From positions 248,001-312,000 of the forward strand of contig CAJTLG010000001.1 of the NCBI GenBank assembly GCA_910577395.1: a DNA stretch of 64,000 nt. The letters run 5' to 3'. The notes below the pieces were generated by a model. That model had not been told where the DNA came from. It was given only the letters and a program-made list of their open reading frames with translations, and did not search any database. Position 1 is the stretch's first letter. Each line of letters opens with the position of its first letter. Source of the DNA: an uncultured Vampirovibrio sp. GTDB taxonomy: Bacteria; Cyanobacteriota; Vampirovibrionia; Gastranaerophilales; Gastranaerophilaceae. The translations under genes and the position numbers were made by a program. Shown in pieces: positions 35,486 to 43,225 of the stretch.

Positions 35486-36631
35486 GCTAAGCGCCTGTTT
35501 GGTTTTGACTACATTGTGCACCCTTATTATGTCAATATTTTTTGTGCCAAAATAAAAACTTGCCTGAGCTGTAATTTCATCAAGTGTTTTAAGTATATCT
35601 TGATTTTGAAACTCTTCGGACACAAGGCTTTTTATAAATCTTTTTCTTGAAACCCCGCAAAGCAAAGGGTATCCCATACTTTTAAATTCTTCAATTTTTA
35701 TTAAAATTTCAAAATTCTGTTCGATATTTTTTGCAAATCCAAACCCCGGGTCGATTGTTATTTTTTCAGGTAAAATCCCTGCATCAAGTGCATTTTCTGT
35801 CATTTTTAAAAGTTCAAAATAAACATCATCCACAGTGTTTTTGTAGCTGCAGAATTCATCCATTGTATCAGGCATACCTCTTGAATGCATAATAATCACA
35901 TTGAGACCCGTTTTTGCAATAGTTTTTGCCATATTTTTGTCATAAGAAAGTCCCGAAACATCATTTATAATATCCGCCCCAAGGTCTGCCATAACAGCTG
36001 CCGTACCGGAATTTCTTGTATCTATGCTTATTTTTGCGCCGCATTTTCCTGCAAGTTCTTTTATCACAGGCGTTATTCTGTTTATTTCAATATCGGGGTT
36101 TATGGGTTCTGCCCCTGGGCGGGTGCTTTCGGCACCTATATCAATAATGTCTGCACCCTCATCCAACATTTTGTATGCATGTTCTATAGCTTTTTTCGGG
36201 TCAAGATACTTGCCGCCGTCTGAAAAGGAATTTTCTGTTATATTTAAAATCCCCATTATTTGCGGTTTTACGGGGGTTTGCTTAAATATTTTAATTTGCG
36301 ACAAAATTTCATCAGCGATTTTTGGGGCGGAAAACTGCTGTTTTTTAAGTTTTTCAGCTATACTGCAAAGCTCCTGTATGGTTCCTGAAAGAATTAAATC
36401 ACTTTTTTTAATACTGTGGTCTAATACGCCGCTATGTACAGCTGCATCTGCGCCGGCAGAAAGTGCTGCCTGTTTTATTATAGTAGCAGTTTCCGGTTTT
36501 AGGTCATAAATTTTAATATTTAAAAATTTGTGTTTTAATGCTCCAAAATCAAGATGTGACAGGCTAAAACCTATTTTTTCAATTTCTTTTTTAATGTGGC
36601 TTGTTAAAATTCTTCTTACTTTAAATTGCAT
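35465..36631 (-). CDS. folP: Dihydropteroate synthase with N-terminal extension
   Basis: FolP joins p-aminobenzoate to dihydropterin pyrophosphate in folate synthesis. The catalytic TIM barrel begins near residue 123 with MGILNITENSFSDGG and has the family signatures GADIIDIGAESTRPGA, SIDTRN, NDVSG, IIMHSRGMP and DPGFGFAK. About 120 residues precede it (ADAAVHSGVLDHSIKKSDLIL). A similar domain occurs in some Firmicutes and archaeal-type DHPS. The total of 388 aa is thus longer than the usual 270-290. It overlaps the convergent CxxCxxCC gene by 21 bases. Confidence 0.95.
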   Translation of the reverse strand: MQFKVRRILTSHIKKEIEKIGFSLSHLDFGALKHKFLNIKIYDLKPETATIIKQAALSAGADAAVHSGVLDHSIKKSDLILSGTIQELCSIAEKLKKQQFSAPKIADEILSQIKIFKQTPVKPQIMGILNITENSFSDGGKYLDPKKAIEHAYKMLDEGADIIDIGAESTRPGAEPINPDIEINRITPVIKELAGKCGAKISIDTRNSGTAAVMADLGADIINDVSGLSYDKNMAKTIAKTGLNVIIMHSRGMPDTMDEFCSYKNTVDDVYFELLKMTENALDAGILPEKITIDPGFGFAKNIEQNFEILIKIEEFKSMGYPLLCGVSRKRFIKSLVSEEFQNQDILKTLDEITAQASFYFGTKNIDIIRVHNVVKTKQALSLAGKLV

Positions 36632-36694
36632 TTTACTATTTTACAAATATAATAAGAAAATGCAATACTAATAATAATTTTAGGGAGATAAAAA

Positions 36695-36976
36695 ATGAGC
36701 GAAACAATCAAACTTAAAGCCGAAGACAGGGCAGAAAATAAAAACCCCCGCCAATTAAGAAGTGAAGGCCTTTTGCCTGCAACAATTTACGGCAAAGGTA
36801 TGGATTCAAAAAGTATTCAAATTAATGCGCATGAATTCAATATGGCTTTTAAAAATGCAAAAGATGCTACATATGAAATTTCTGTAGGAAAAGAAAAATT
36901 TTCAACAAAAGTTCAGGAGGCGCAAATTCAATATTCTAATAACGCTGTATTAAATGTTGAATTTAAGCTTGTTTAA
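36695..36976 (+). CDS. rplY: Ribosomal protein bL25 (short form)
   Basis: The 93-residue protein binds 5S rRNA. The L25 pattern is clear: RQLRSEGLLPATIYGKG near the N-terminus and a beta-barrel end with VQEAQIQYSNNAVLNVEF. It lacks the C-terminal CTC domain present in many bacterial L25 proteins, like the E. coli form. GGGAG eight bases upstream sets the start. Confidence 0.93.
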   Translation: MSETIKLKAEDRAENKNPRQLRSEGLLPATIYGKGMDSKSIQINAHEFNMAFKNAKDATYEISVGKEKFSTKVQEAQIQYSNNAVLNVEFKLV

Positions 36977-37011
36977 GAACCTTTGTTATTAAATTTTTGT
37001 TTATGCCGGAT

Positions 37012-37311
37012 TTAATTTTCATCTCTGTTATCAAGCGATGAAGAATAGAATTCGGCATATTCATTAAGTGAATTAATGAAATGGTCGTATCTTTCCATTC
37101 TGAGTTTTAGCCACCCAAGCATAGAACTGGTGCCCATAATTTTTACAATCCTTGTCTGTGCAAAACATTTTCTTGCTGCGTTATATTTTTCTTCAAAAAA
37201 TGTCTGACACCTGCAATTCAGCTCATCTGCAAGGTCATAAAGTGTTTTGAGCCAAGCACTCTGCACACTTGTTTCATCAATTCTAAATTCCAGAATAGTG
37301 TTTTCTGCCAT
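37012..37311 (-). CDS. Hypothetical small helical protein
   Basis: This soluble, mostly helical protein has 99 residues, an early acidic strand (ILEFRIDETS), three Cys and a long amphipathic helix (WLKLRMERYDHFINSLNEYAEF). There is no signal peptide. GAGG precedes the ATG by ten bases. An extended -10 (TGATATAAT on the minus strand) lies about 100 bases upstream, so the mRNA may have a substantial leader. No family recognised. Confidence 0.7.
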   Translation of the reverse strand: MAENTILEFRIDETSVQSAWLKTLYDLADELNCRCQTFFEEKYNAARKCFAQTRIVKIMGTSSMLGWLKLRMERYDHFINSLNEYAEFYSSSLDNRDEN

Positions 37312-37450
37312 AATTTAGTGCCTCTTTTATTTAATAAACCGGTGATAACGGGGTAAAAAGGATAAAATAGCTTTGCTTTACAGGACACTTTGCTTTATGA
37401 TTTAATTATATCAAAGTTTTTGCCTTTTTCTATCTTTTAAGGGGGTTGTG

Positions 37451-37789
37451 ATGAAATTTTGTAAAGTTTTGTTAAACAATGATGTAATTTTTGATAAAGC
37501 AAGGTTTATGAATTCTTTTTTTGAAAGACTTTCTGGATTAATGTTTCAAAAACATATTCCATATAATGCCCTTGTATTCAAGAATTCCGGGTGGATACAT
37601 TCGTTTTTTTGTTTCATTCCTTTCAACGCTCTTTTTATCGGCAGAAACGGAAAAATCTTAAATCATTTTTCAAATATTAATAAAAATAAAATTTTGCCGC
37701 CTGTTTTTGGAGCAGAATATACAATTGAATATTTAGGGTGCCCCCTGAACTTTTCAAAAGATGATATAATTATTGTTATGCCTGATTAA
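37451..37789 (+). CDS. DUF192 family protein
   Basis: This 112-residue protein matches DUF192: an early FMNSFFERLSGLMFQK, a central histidine-containing segment WIHSFFCFIPFNALFI, and the hydrophobic LPP...EYTIEYLGC end. No signal peptide is present, unlike many DUF192 proteins. Function unknown. GTG (37448) and ATG (37451) are adjacent; GGGGG upstream suits the ATG. uvrC starts 21 bases downstream and may be co-transcribed. Confidence 0.8.
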   Translation: MKFCKVLLNNDVIFDKARFMNSFFERLSGLMFQKHIPYNALVFKNSGWIHSFFCFIPFNALFIGRNGKILNHFSNINKNKILPPVFGAEYTIEYLGCPLNFSKDDIIIVMPD

Positions 37790-37810
37790 CAGGGTGTTAG
37801 AGGATTTAAA

Positions 37811-39487
37811 TTGCCCAAAGAAAATGTTTCAAAATTTGTGCTTGAACAGGTGAAGATGATGCCCAAATTGCCGGGGTGTTATCAGTATTATGATGCCAAA
37901 GGCGAGGTGATATACGTTGGCAAGGCAAAAAATCTGTTTAACCGCGTAAAAAGCTATTTTGTGACCGGCGGCACAATTAAAACAAACGTTATGGTGCCAA
38001 AAATTGCCCGTATAGAATGCATTGTTGTGGATAGTGAGGTTGAGGCACTTATACTTGAAGCAGAGCTTATTAAAAAGTATAAACCCCGCTATAATATCCT
38101 TTTAAAGGATGATAAAAAATTTCCTTATTTTCTCGTGACAGATGAAGAATACCCGAGGATTACCGTTGTAAGAAAAGCTAATAAAAATCCTGCAAAAGGT
38201 AAATATTTCGGCCCATATACCGATTCAAGGGCAATGTGGGCAACCTTGGAGCTTTTAGGAAAGATTTTTCCTCTTAAAAAGTGTAAAACACCTAAATTCA
38301 CATCCCGCCCTTGCCTTTATTATGATATAGGACAGTGCACGGCACCTTGTCAAAAAATAATATCACCTGAAGATTATAAAAAAATTCTGCATGAAGCCGT
38401 AATGTTTTTATCAGGCAGGCAAAACGAGCTTTTAAAGGCTCTTGAAAAAGAGATGAAAAAGGCATCTGCCAATCTTGAATTTGAAAAGGCTGCACGGTAC
38501 AGAAATTCTTATCTTGATGTTAAAAAGACAATGGAAAAGCAGAAGATAGTTTCTGAAAATTCTAAAATTAATCAGGATTTTATAGGCATAATAAAGGAGA
38601 GAAACCTATACTCTGTAAGTATTTTAGAAATCAGGGAAGGCCGCCTTATCAATAAAAAGGATTTTGATTTTTCAAAATACTCCGGTGAATTCAGTGAAGA
38701 TTTAGCGGAAGTTTCAAAAGCGGTAATGAGGGAATATTATTCAATCCTGAATGATAATGATATTCCGAAATCCATTATTCTTACCGCCCTGCCCGACGAT
38801 AAATTAATTTATGAAAAGTGGCTTTCTTCAAGGCGGGATGCTAAGGTGACGCTTTCTTTGCCAAAAAATAAAAAGGAAGAGGAAATCCTTGCGCTTGCGC
38901 AAAAAAACGCGGAATTTAATATAGAACAGTTAAAATTAAAGGAGTTTGCCCGGCTTCAAAATGATTATAATGAGGTTGGCGCGTATATTCAGGATAAACT
39001 GGGCTTATCTAAATTTCCGCACATGGTTGAATGCTATGATATTTCGCATATTCAAGGTACAAATACGGTCGCAAGCCGTGTGGTATTTGAAAATGGCATG
39101 CCTAAAAAATCAAGCTACAGACGATATAAGCTTCGCACTATTAAAAAGGGTGAAGTTGATGATTTCAAAAGTATGCGTGAAGTCTTATCCCGTCGTTTTA
39201 AACGCATTGTAAGCGGGGATGATGCGGCACCCGATTTAATTATAATTGACGGTGGCAAGGGGCAGCTTTCAAGTGTGGCAGCCATTATGGCGGAATTCAA
39301 CTTAAATATTGACCTTGTTTCACTTGCTAAAAGGGAAGAAGAAGTCTTTAAGCCAAATATTTCAAAGCCTGTTATTTTTCCTGTCAAATCTCCCGCACTT
39401 CATCTTTTTCAGCGTATCAGGGATGAGGCGCACCGTTTTGCAATTACTTATCATAAAAAACTTAGAAGTAAAAATATGCTGAAATAA
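37811..39487 (+). CDS. uvrC: UvrABC excinuclease subunit C, lacking the C-terminal HhH domain
   Basis: UvrC makes both incisions in nucleotide excision repair. The GIY-YIG domain for the 3' cut (PGCYQYYDAKGEVIYVGKAKNL), the Cys-rich linker (CKTPKFTSRPCLYYDIGQCTAPC), the UVR motif (about 210-245) and the RNase H-like 5'-cutting domain (ECYDISHIQGT, LIIIDGGKGQ) are all present. The protein stops at residue 558, right after HRFAITYHKKLRSK. Other UvrCs continue there for about 60 residues with the tandem helix-hairpin-helix domain. The start is TTG with AGAGGA upstream. The stop is one base from the convergent XRE gene. Confidence 0.95.
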   Translation: MPKENVSKFVLEQVKMMPKLPGCYQYYDAKGEVIYVGKAKNLFNRVKSYFVTGGTIKTNVMVPKIARIECIVVDSEVEALILEAELIKKYKPRYNILLKDDKKFPYFLVTDEEYPRITVVRKANKNPAKGKYFGPYTDSRAMWATLELLGKIFPLKKCKTPKFTSRPCLYYDIGQCTAPCQKIISPEDYKKILHEAVMFLSGRQNELLKALEKEMKKASANLEFEKAARYRNSYLDVKKTMEKQKIVSENSKINQDFIGIIKERNLYSVSILEIREGRLINKKDFDFSKYSGEFSEDLAEVSKAVMREYYSILNDNDIPKSIILTALPDDKLIYEKWLSSRRDAKVTLSLPKNKKEEEILALAQKNAEFNIEQLKLKEFARLQNDYNEVGAYIQDKLGLSKFPHMVECYDISHIQGTNTVASRVVFENGMPKKSSYRRYKLRTIKKGEVDDFKSMREVLSRRFKRIVSGDDAAPDLIIIDGGKGQLSSVAAIMAEFNLNIDLVSLAKREEEVFKPNISKPVIFPVKSPALHLFQRIRDEAHRFAITYHKKLRSKNMLK

Positions 39488-39488
39488 T

Positions 39489-39815
39489 CTAAAATTCTTC
39501 CCTATCTGTGTGATAAAGAATTTTTTCAATTAAGAATAAGGTATTTGGATTTTTTATTTTTTTAAGCTTTTTAATTAATTCTTCTTTGTGTGATGCAGTC
39601 ATATATTCAGGATAGATAAAAAACTCATATGGCTGTACCTCAAGGATATCGGGCAGTTTTTGAAATACTTTAAAAGACATAAAGCTTTTTCCGGTTTCAA
39701 TATTGCTTAAAGTATTTGTTTCAATACCTATTTTTTCAGCCAATTGTTCCTGGGTTAACCCTTTTTGTTTTCTAAAGTATTTGATTTTATTGCCAAGCGG
39801 TTTCCTTAAATCCAT
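39489..39815 (-). CDS. XRE-family HTH transcriptional regulator
   Basis: The 108-residue protein starts with a Cro/C1-type helix-turn-helix (IKYFRKQKGLTQEQLAEKIG, recognition helix in ETNTLSNIETG, about 10-45). An about 50-residue helical part likely to dimerise follows. Its promoter region holds a 20-bp-arm inverted repeat (39849-39897), a natural autoregulatory operator that also covers the promoter of the divergent small membrane protein. Phage, plasmid or mobile-island regulators often look like this, and its position at the edge of the 39.5-43.1 kb accessory island fits. Confidence 0.9.
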   Translation of the reverse strand: MDLRKPLGNKIKYFRKQKGLTQEQLAEKIGIETNTLSNIETGKSFMSFKVFQKLPDILEVQPYEFFIYPEYMTASHKEELIKKLKKIKNPNTLFLIEKILYHTDREEF

Positions 39816-39848
39816 ACCTCAATAATAAACATTACCCTGAAATTAATA

Positions 39849-39897
39849 ACCATATATATTGTGATAAAAATTATTGATTTATCATAATATATATGGT
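39849..39897. promoter_or_regulatory. Large inverted-repeat operator between XRE gene and small membrane protein
   Basis: Arms of 20 bp (39849-39868 and 39878-39897) match at 19 positions around a 9-bp centre. A rightward promoter TTGATT (39874-39879), 17 bp, TATTAT (39897-39902) overlaps the right arm. A weaker leftward promoter (TTTATC, 17 bp, TAATTT on the minus strand) overlaps the left arm. Confidence 0.75.
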
Positions 39898-39932
39898 ATT
39901 ATTTTTACACTTAGCCAATCGGGTAGAAAACC

Positions 39933-40085
39933 ATGTTTGAATTTGAAGAATTAGTTTATTTTATTTTTTCTATAGGTATTATTTCTGTAATACTCTATAT
40001 AGGTTTTGTCTTTGGAAGGATTAAAGATAATGCCGCCGAAAAAGAAATGTCTAATATTTTTAAAAAAACCTTTCATAGAAAATAG
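39933..40085 (+). CDS. Small membrane protein (50 aa)
   Basis: The 50-residue frame starts at the ATG 30 bases after the rightward -10 box under the XRE operator. An acidic N-terminus (MFEFEEL) is followed by one hydrophobic helix (YFIFSIGIISVILYIGFVFG) and a lysine-rich C-terminus. This order of charges predicts N-out/C-in. The ribosome site is weak. Divergence from a regulator through a large operator suggests it is the regulated gene. It could be a toxin-like or regulatory micro-protein, but this is unproven. Confidence 0.5.
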   Translation: MFEFEELVYFIFSIGIISVILYIGFVFGRIKDNAAEKEMSNIFKKTFHRK

Positions 40086-40209
40086 TTACATACTCTTACC
40101 TTTTATCGCAATCTGTGGTGTGGCAATTCAAAAAAACATATATGGCATTTGGATTGCCACACTTTTATTAATTTGCGACGAGGTTTTGGCTTTGCGACGT
40201 AGGATGTGA
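40030..40209 (+). CDS. Possible second small membrane protein, overlapping
   Basis: This 59-residue frame has AAGGA nine bases upstream of the ATG. It starts inside the previous small gene in another frame (56-base overlap). It has a basic N-terminus and two hydrophobic stretches (YILLPFIAICGVAI and YGIWIATLLLIC), with ALRRRM at the end. A perfect 10-bp inverted repeat lies within it (40118-40162). AT-rich DNA yields such hydrophobic frames by chance, so support is modest. Confidence 0.35.
   Translation: MPPKKKCLIFLKKPFIENSYILLPFIAICGVAIQKNIYGIWIATLLLICDEVLALRRRM
40118..40162. repeat. Perfect 10-bp inverted repeat with 25-bp loop
   Basis: GTGTGGCAAT (40118-40127) and ATTGCCACAC (40153-40162) are exact reverse complements. 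A short CTTTTATTA follows, so this may be a weak terminator for the small-protein unit or a remnant element end. Confidence 0.6.
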
Positions 40210-40307
40210 GCCCCTTTTGAGCGAGCACCATATAACAAATAAAATGATAAATTTTGCAAATCTAATCGAAGGTGCGAAGCGAACAAGTGGCTAACACCCA
40301 CAGGAGC
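40194..40307 (+). ncRNA. Unrecognised structured RNA motif, copy 1
   Basis: Three blocks occur in order: GCGACGTAGGAT (40194-40205), GAGCACC...GGTGCGAA (40223-40229 and 40271-40278, pairing GCACC with GGTGC around a long AT-rich loop) and ACCCACAGGAGC (40296-40307). The same blocks recur at 40432-40478. CTTTT (40214-40218) and AAAAG (40309-40313) may enclose them. No promoter was found just upstream and no gene follows directly, so this copy may be a relic leader. Confidence 0.5.
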
Positions 40308-40348
40308 AAAAAGCATTAATAAAACTCTCTCAAAGTTGATGATTGAGC

Positions 40349-40379
40349 TTGACAAAAAAAAAAAACGGTAAACTAGAAT
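40349..40379 (+). promoter_or_regulatory. Promoter for the prepilin-like gene
   Basis: A perfect TTGACA (40349-40354) and TAGAAT (40374-40379) are 19 bp apart with an A-run between them. Predicted start about 40386, giving a leader of about 143 bases that contains RNA motif copy 2. Confidence 0.55.
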
Positions 40380-40392
40380 TAAGAGTGTGAAA

Positions 40393-40483
40393 GAACAGCG
40401 GGCAAAGTCCGTGTTCTGAAACCGTTCTATGGCGACGTAGGATAATTGAGCACACCGGTGCGAAATACCCACAGGAGCCTCAA
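40393..40483 (+). ncRNA. Unrecognised structured RNA motif, copy 2, in the leader of the prepilin-like gene
   Basis: A hairpin GAACA(g)CGG / CCGTGTTC (40393-40416) is followed by GCGACGTAGGAT (40432-40443), the small hairpin GCAC-ACCG-GTGC (40450-40461), CGAA and ACCCACAGGAGC (40467-40478). TTGAG (40446-40450) can pair with CTCAA (40479-40483) to enclose the core. Blocks and order equal those of copy 1, while helix sequences and loop length differ, as expected for a folded RNA. A leader riboswitch or processing element is possible. No known Rfam-type consensus came to mind. Confidence 0.55.
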
Positions 40484-40528
40484 ATAAATTTATTCTATTG
40501 TTTATCTTAAATAAAGGTTACGTTAATT

Positions 40529-43030
40529 ATGAAAAATCATTCACTTTTTCGTGCACATTTTTGTGCACAATTAAGGCATCTTGCCTTCTCCCTCGTCGAA
40601 ATGCTTATGGCACTCCTTGTCGCATCAGTTCTTTTGGCAGCACTTGCTCCTGTAATGACAAGAAAATTTAATGAAAATATTAGTGTATCAGGAAGTAATG
40701 GCGGAGGAATGGACGGCTCCCCTGAAACATTAACCTGTTATTCTTACACTGATACTAACCCCGCATGGAATATTACACTTAATAAAGTATATTATGCAAA
40801 CTTTGTGATAGCATCAGGTGGTGGCGGAGGAGCGGGAGCAAGTATAGAAAATACAAGTGATAAAAAAGAAACAATACAAGGTTCAAGTTCAGCAACTTCA
40901 TCTGCCATATATAGTGAAAAAACTATACCAATAACAGATGCTATGACAAATGTTAAGATAACAAATCTTGTAGGTGGTGGAGGAGGTGGCGGAAAAGGTA
41001 ACTCTGCAAAAAGTGAAGACGGAGCCTGGGCACCAACAAAACAATCAGATTGCGAACCCTTTGGGGTATACATATCAGCAGCAAATAACGGAGGAAAGGA
41101 TATATGTGTATCCAAATACAATCCCGGCGAAGGAAGGACAGGAAGCCCCTCTATCCCAAGCAGTGTAACAATTGTACCTGCGGACAAGAATACATCATGT
41201 TCAAGTAAAAATACCAATTGCTGTTGGTATGGTAACAACGGGAATACGTATAAGACTGCAGGAACGTGTGATACAAGTGCAAACGGTATAAATTATTCAG
41301 GATGTCACAGAACTGTGTGCAATTGGAGTGCTGCAAATACAATATGTGCAAACTGGAAACCTAAAGGTTCAAGCGGGCCAACAGGAAGGCTGCCAAGTTA
41401 TGCGGAATTAACAGCATGGAAGAATAGCGGGTTGGTGAATGATAATAAAACATCAAAAACTCCAGGAACTTTAAACTGGAATGGTACTGCGGGCTTGCAA
41501 CTATGCAATCATACAACAGGCTCAAGCACTGGTGCCCCGCGTTGTATTTTTACTGGTACATGTAGAGGTGCCGCCCCCAGTACGAGCTACTCCAACACTT
41601 GTTATCCGCGCCATATATGGTCAGGTACGCCTTCTGGCAACAGTTATTGGGATGCATGGCTTGCTGATGGGAAAATGACTATACGTACAGGGGCGCCCTT
41701 CCCTAGTACTCTTGCATTTGGCGTCCGCTGTGTCATAGAAGGGGCAACAAAAACAATAACATATAAATCACTAAGTGGAGGCTCAGGAGGCAGCGGAGCA
41801 TACGCTAAAGATATAGATATATCAGAATATATAAGAGAAGCACAAAAAACAGGCGGAGGAAAGATAGTATTAAAAGCAGGCCATGGGGGTAAAGGGGGAA
41901 GTTCCGCTGTATCAGGTTCTAATTCATATGTAGAAGTGTATGATAACAATAATAAGAAAATATATGGTATAGCAGCATATGGAGGCGGCAGGGGAACAGA
42001 TGCCTCAACAACATCATCAGGTTCATACGGAAGCGGGGGTAAATGCTATAAATATGATGCAAATACTCTAAACTGGGCTGCTATAGCATGTACGGGAAGT
42101 AACGGATATTCAGGCTCAAGCGGTTCATCAAATACATATACAACATATGGTACAGCAAGAACTGCTCCAAGAGGCGCCAATTCAGTCTACAATGGTTCAG
42201 GGGGAGGTGCAGGAGGAACTACATCACATACATCAGGATATTCTGCAAGCTCATACGGTGCAGGAGGGGGTGCAGGAACAGGTATGTATACATCAGAAAC
42301 ATCATATAGTGACGGCTCCGGTGGTTCAGGTTCAGGAGGATTTGCCGAGATAACATATCAGGAAAAATATTCTGCAGCAGGAGGCGGAGGCGGAGGAGCA
42401 GGAAGTGTAGCATATATTAAAAACATCAATGTAGGGGCAAATACAACTTGTTCCCTTGTAACGGGCAAAGGCGGCGAAGGCGGCCAAAAGGGAATAAAAG
42501 GTGCAAATGGCGGTGATTCCTATGTTAAATGTTTAAATACGCCTGAATACAGAGTAAACGGAGGAAAAGGAGGAAACCTTGGAAAATCCGCAAGTGCATC
42601 TATAGCTAATCCTGAAGGAGGTAAAAAAGGTGATGCAGGTTTAGTAAATGATGATGTATTGAATAAAGTACCCCCGGAAAACAGGGTAATTAAAACAGGC
42701 ACAAACGGCACCGACGGAAAAGGTAAAGGCACGGGCGGAAAAGGAGGAACATCCGGCACCGGAACAAAAGGAGGGTGTGGAGGATTGTATAAAGAAACAG
42801 GAGTATGCGAAGTACCTGAAATATTAGATATGGCATCCTTAGAAGGACAAGGCTTTACCTATAACCATATAATTACACCAACATATGCAAATCTTACATC
42901 CGGCAACCCTTCTTTTGGTACGGCAGGTGCAGGCGGAGGCGGAGGTGCATGGAATAAGCAATTAGGTTCCGGCGCAGGAGGAAACGGGATGCCCGGGTAT
43001 GTATGCGTGTATTGGAAGAAGAATGAGTAA
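40529..43030 (+). CDS. Glycine-rich prepilin-like surface protein with C-type-lectin/DUF1566-like insert
   Basis: This 833-residue protein opens with a basic leader of 19 residues. A prepilin-type segment follows (A|FSLVEMLMALLVASVLL; Phe+1, Glu+5), with Ala instead of the usual Gly before the cleavage point. Residues about 105-165 and 425-830 are Gly/Ser/Ala-rich (GGGGGG runs, GTGGKGGTSGTG). Between them lies a Cys-rich domain of about 200 residues with GRLPSYAELTAW and FGVRCV, as in DUF1566/FISUMP or FGE-type lectin folds. DNA encoding its last third has unusual codons that suggest a DGR variable region. The product is probably a type-II-secretion/type-IV-pilus-related adhesin. Its codon choice (GGA, ACA, ATA) differs from neighbours. 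Confidence 0.85.
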   Translation: MKNHSLFRAHFCAQLRHLAFSLVEMLMALLVASVLLAALAPVMTRKFNENISVSGSNGGGMDGSPETLTCYSYTDTNPAWNITLNKVYYANFVIASGGGGGAGASIENTSDKKETIQGSSSATSSAIYSEKTIPITDAMTNVKITNLVGGGGGGGKGNSAKSEDGAWAPTKQSDCEPFGVYISAANNGGKDICVSKYNPGEGRTGSPSIPSSVTIVPADKNTSCSSKNTNCCWYGNNGNTYKTAGTCDTSANGINYSGCHRTVCNWSAANTICANWKPKGSSGPTGRLPSYAELTAWKNSGLVNDNKTSKTPGTLNWNGTAGLQLCNHTTGSSTGAPRCIFTGTCRGAAPSTSYSNTCYPRHIWSGTPSGNSYWDAWLADGKMTIRTGAPFPSTLAFGVRCVIEGATKTITYKSLSGGSGGSGAYAKDIDISEYIREAQKTGGGKIVLKAGHGGKGGSSAVSGSNSYVEVYDNNNKKIYGIAAYGGGRGTDASTTSSGSYGSGGKCYKYDANTLNWAAIACTGSNGYSGSSGSSNTYTTYGTARTAPRGANSVYNGSGGGAGGTTSHTSGYSASSYGAGGGAGTGMYTSETSYSDGSGGSGSGGFAEITYQEKYSAAGGGGGGAGSVAYIKNINVGANTTCSLVTGKGGEGGQKGIKGANGGDSYVKCLNTPEYRVNGGKGGNLGKSASASIANPEGGKKGDAGLVNDDVLNKVPPENRVIKTGTNGTDGKGKGTGGKGGTSGTGTKGGCGGLYKETGVCEVPEILDMASLEGQGFTYNHIITPTYANLTSGNPSFGTAGAGGGGGAWNKQLGSGAGGNGMPGYVCVYWKKNE

Positions 43031-43063
43031 TACCTAATTTACGATAACAAAACAACTTTTTTT

Positions 43064-43099
43064 GGTGCTGTTTCTTTGTAACCTCAGCACCATTTTTTT
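43064..43099 (+). terminator. Intrinsic terminator after the prepilin-like gene
   Basis: GGTGCTG (43064-43070) pairs perfectly with CAGCACC (43085-43091), followed by seven T (43093-43099). Confidence 0.85.
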
Positions 43100-43104
43100 A
43101 ATTT

Positions 43105-43122
43105 TTGTAAAATTTTTTACAA
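43105..43122. promoter_or_regulatory. Perfect 18-bp palindrome upstream of the BlaI-type regulator
   Basis: TTGTAAAA-TT-TTTTACAA at 43105-43122 sits about 40 bp before the extended -10 (TG-T-TATAAT, ending 43169) of the regulator gene. It could be an operator, but AT-rich palindromes also arise by chance. Confidence 0.35.
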
Positions 43123-43225
43123 TGTTTATCAAAATTTATGCTTTTATTTTTATTTAGAAGTGTTATAATGGTAGTAATAAAATCATGCCTTGGAAAGTAG
43201 GCTAATAAAAGGGGATTTGTTAGTT

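Noticed and set aside
40386..40483. c-di-GMP (GEMM), cobalamin or glycine riboswitch in the prepilin leader
   Set aside because: Fragments such as GGTGCGAA and CACAGG recall parts of these, but the conserved cores and their order do not match.
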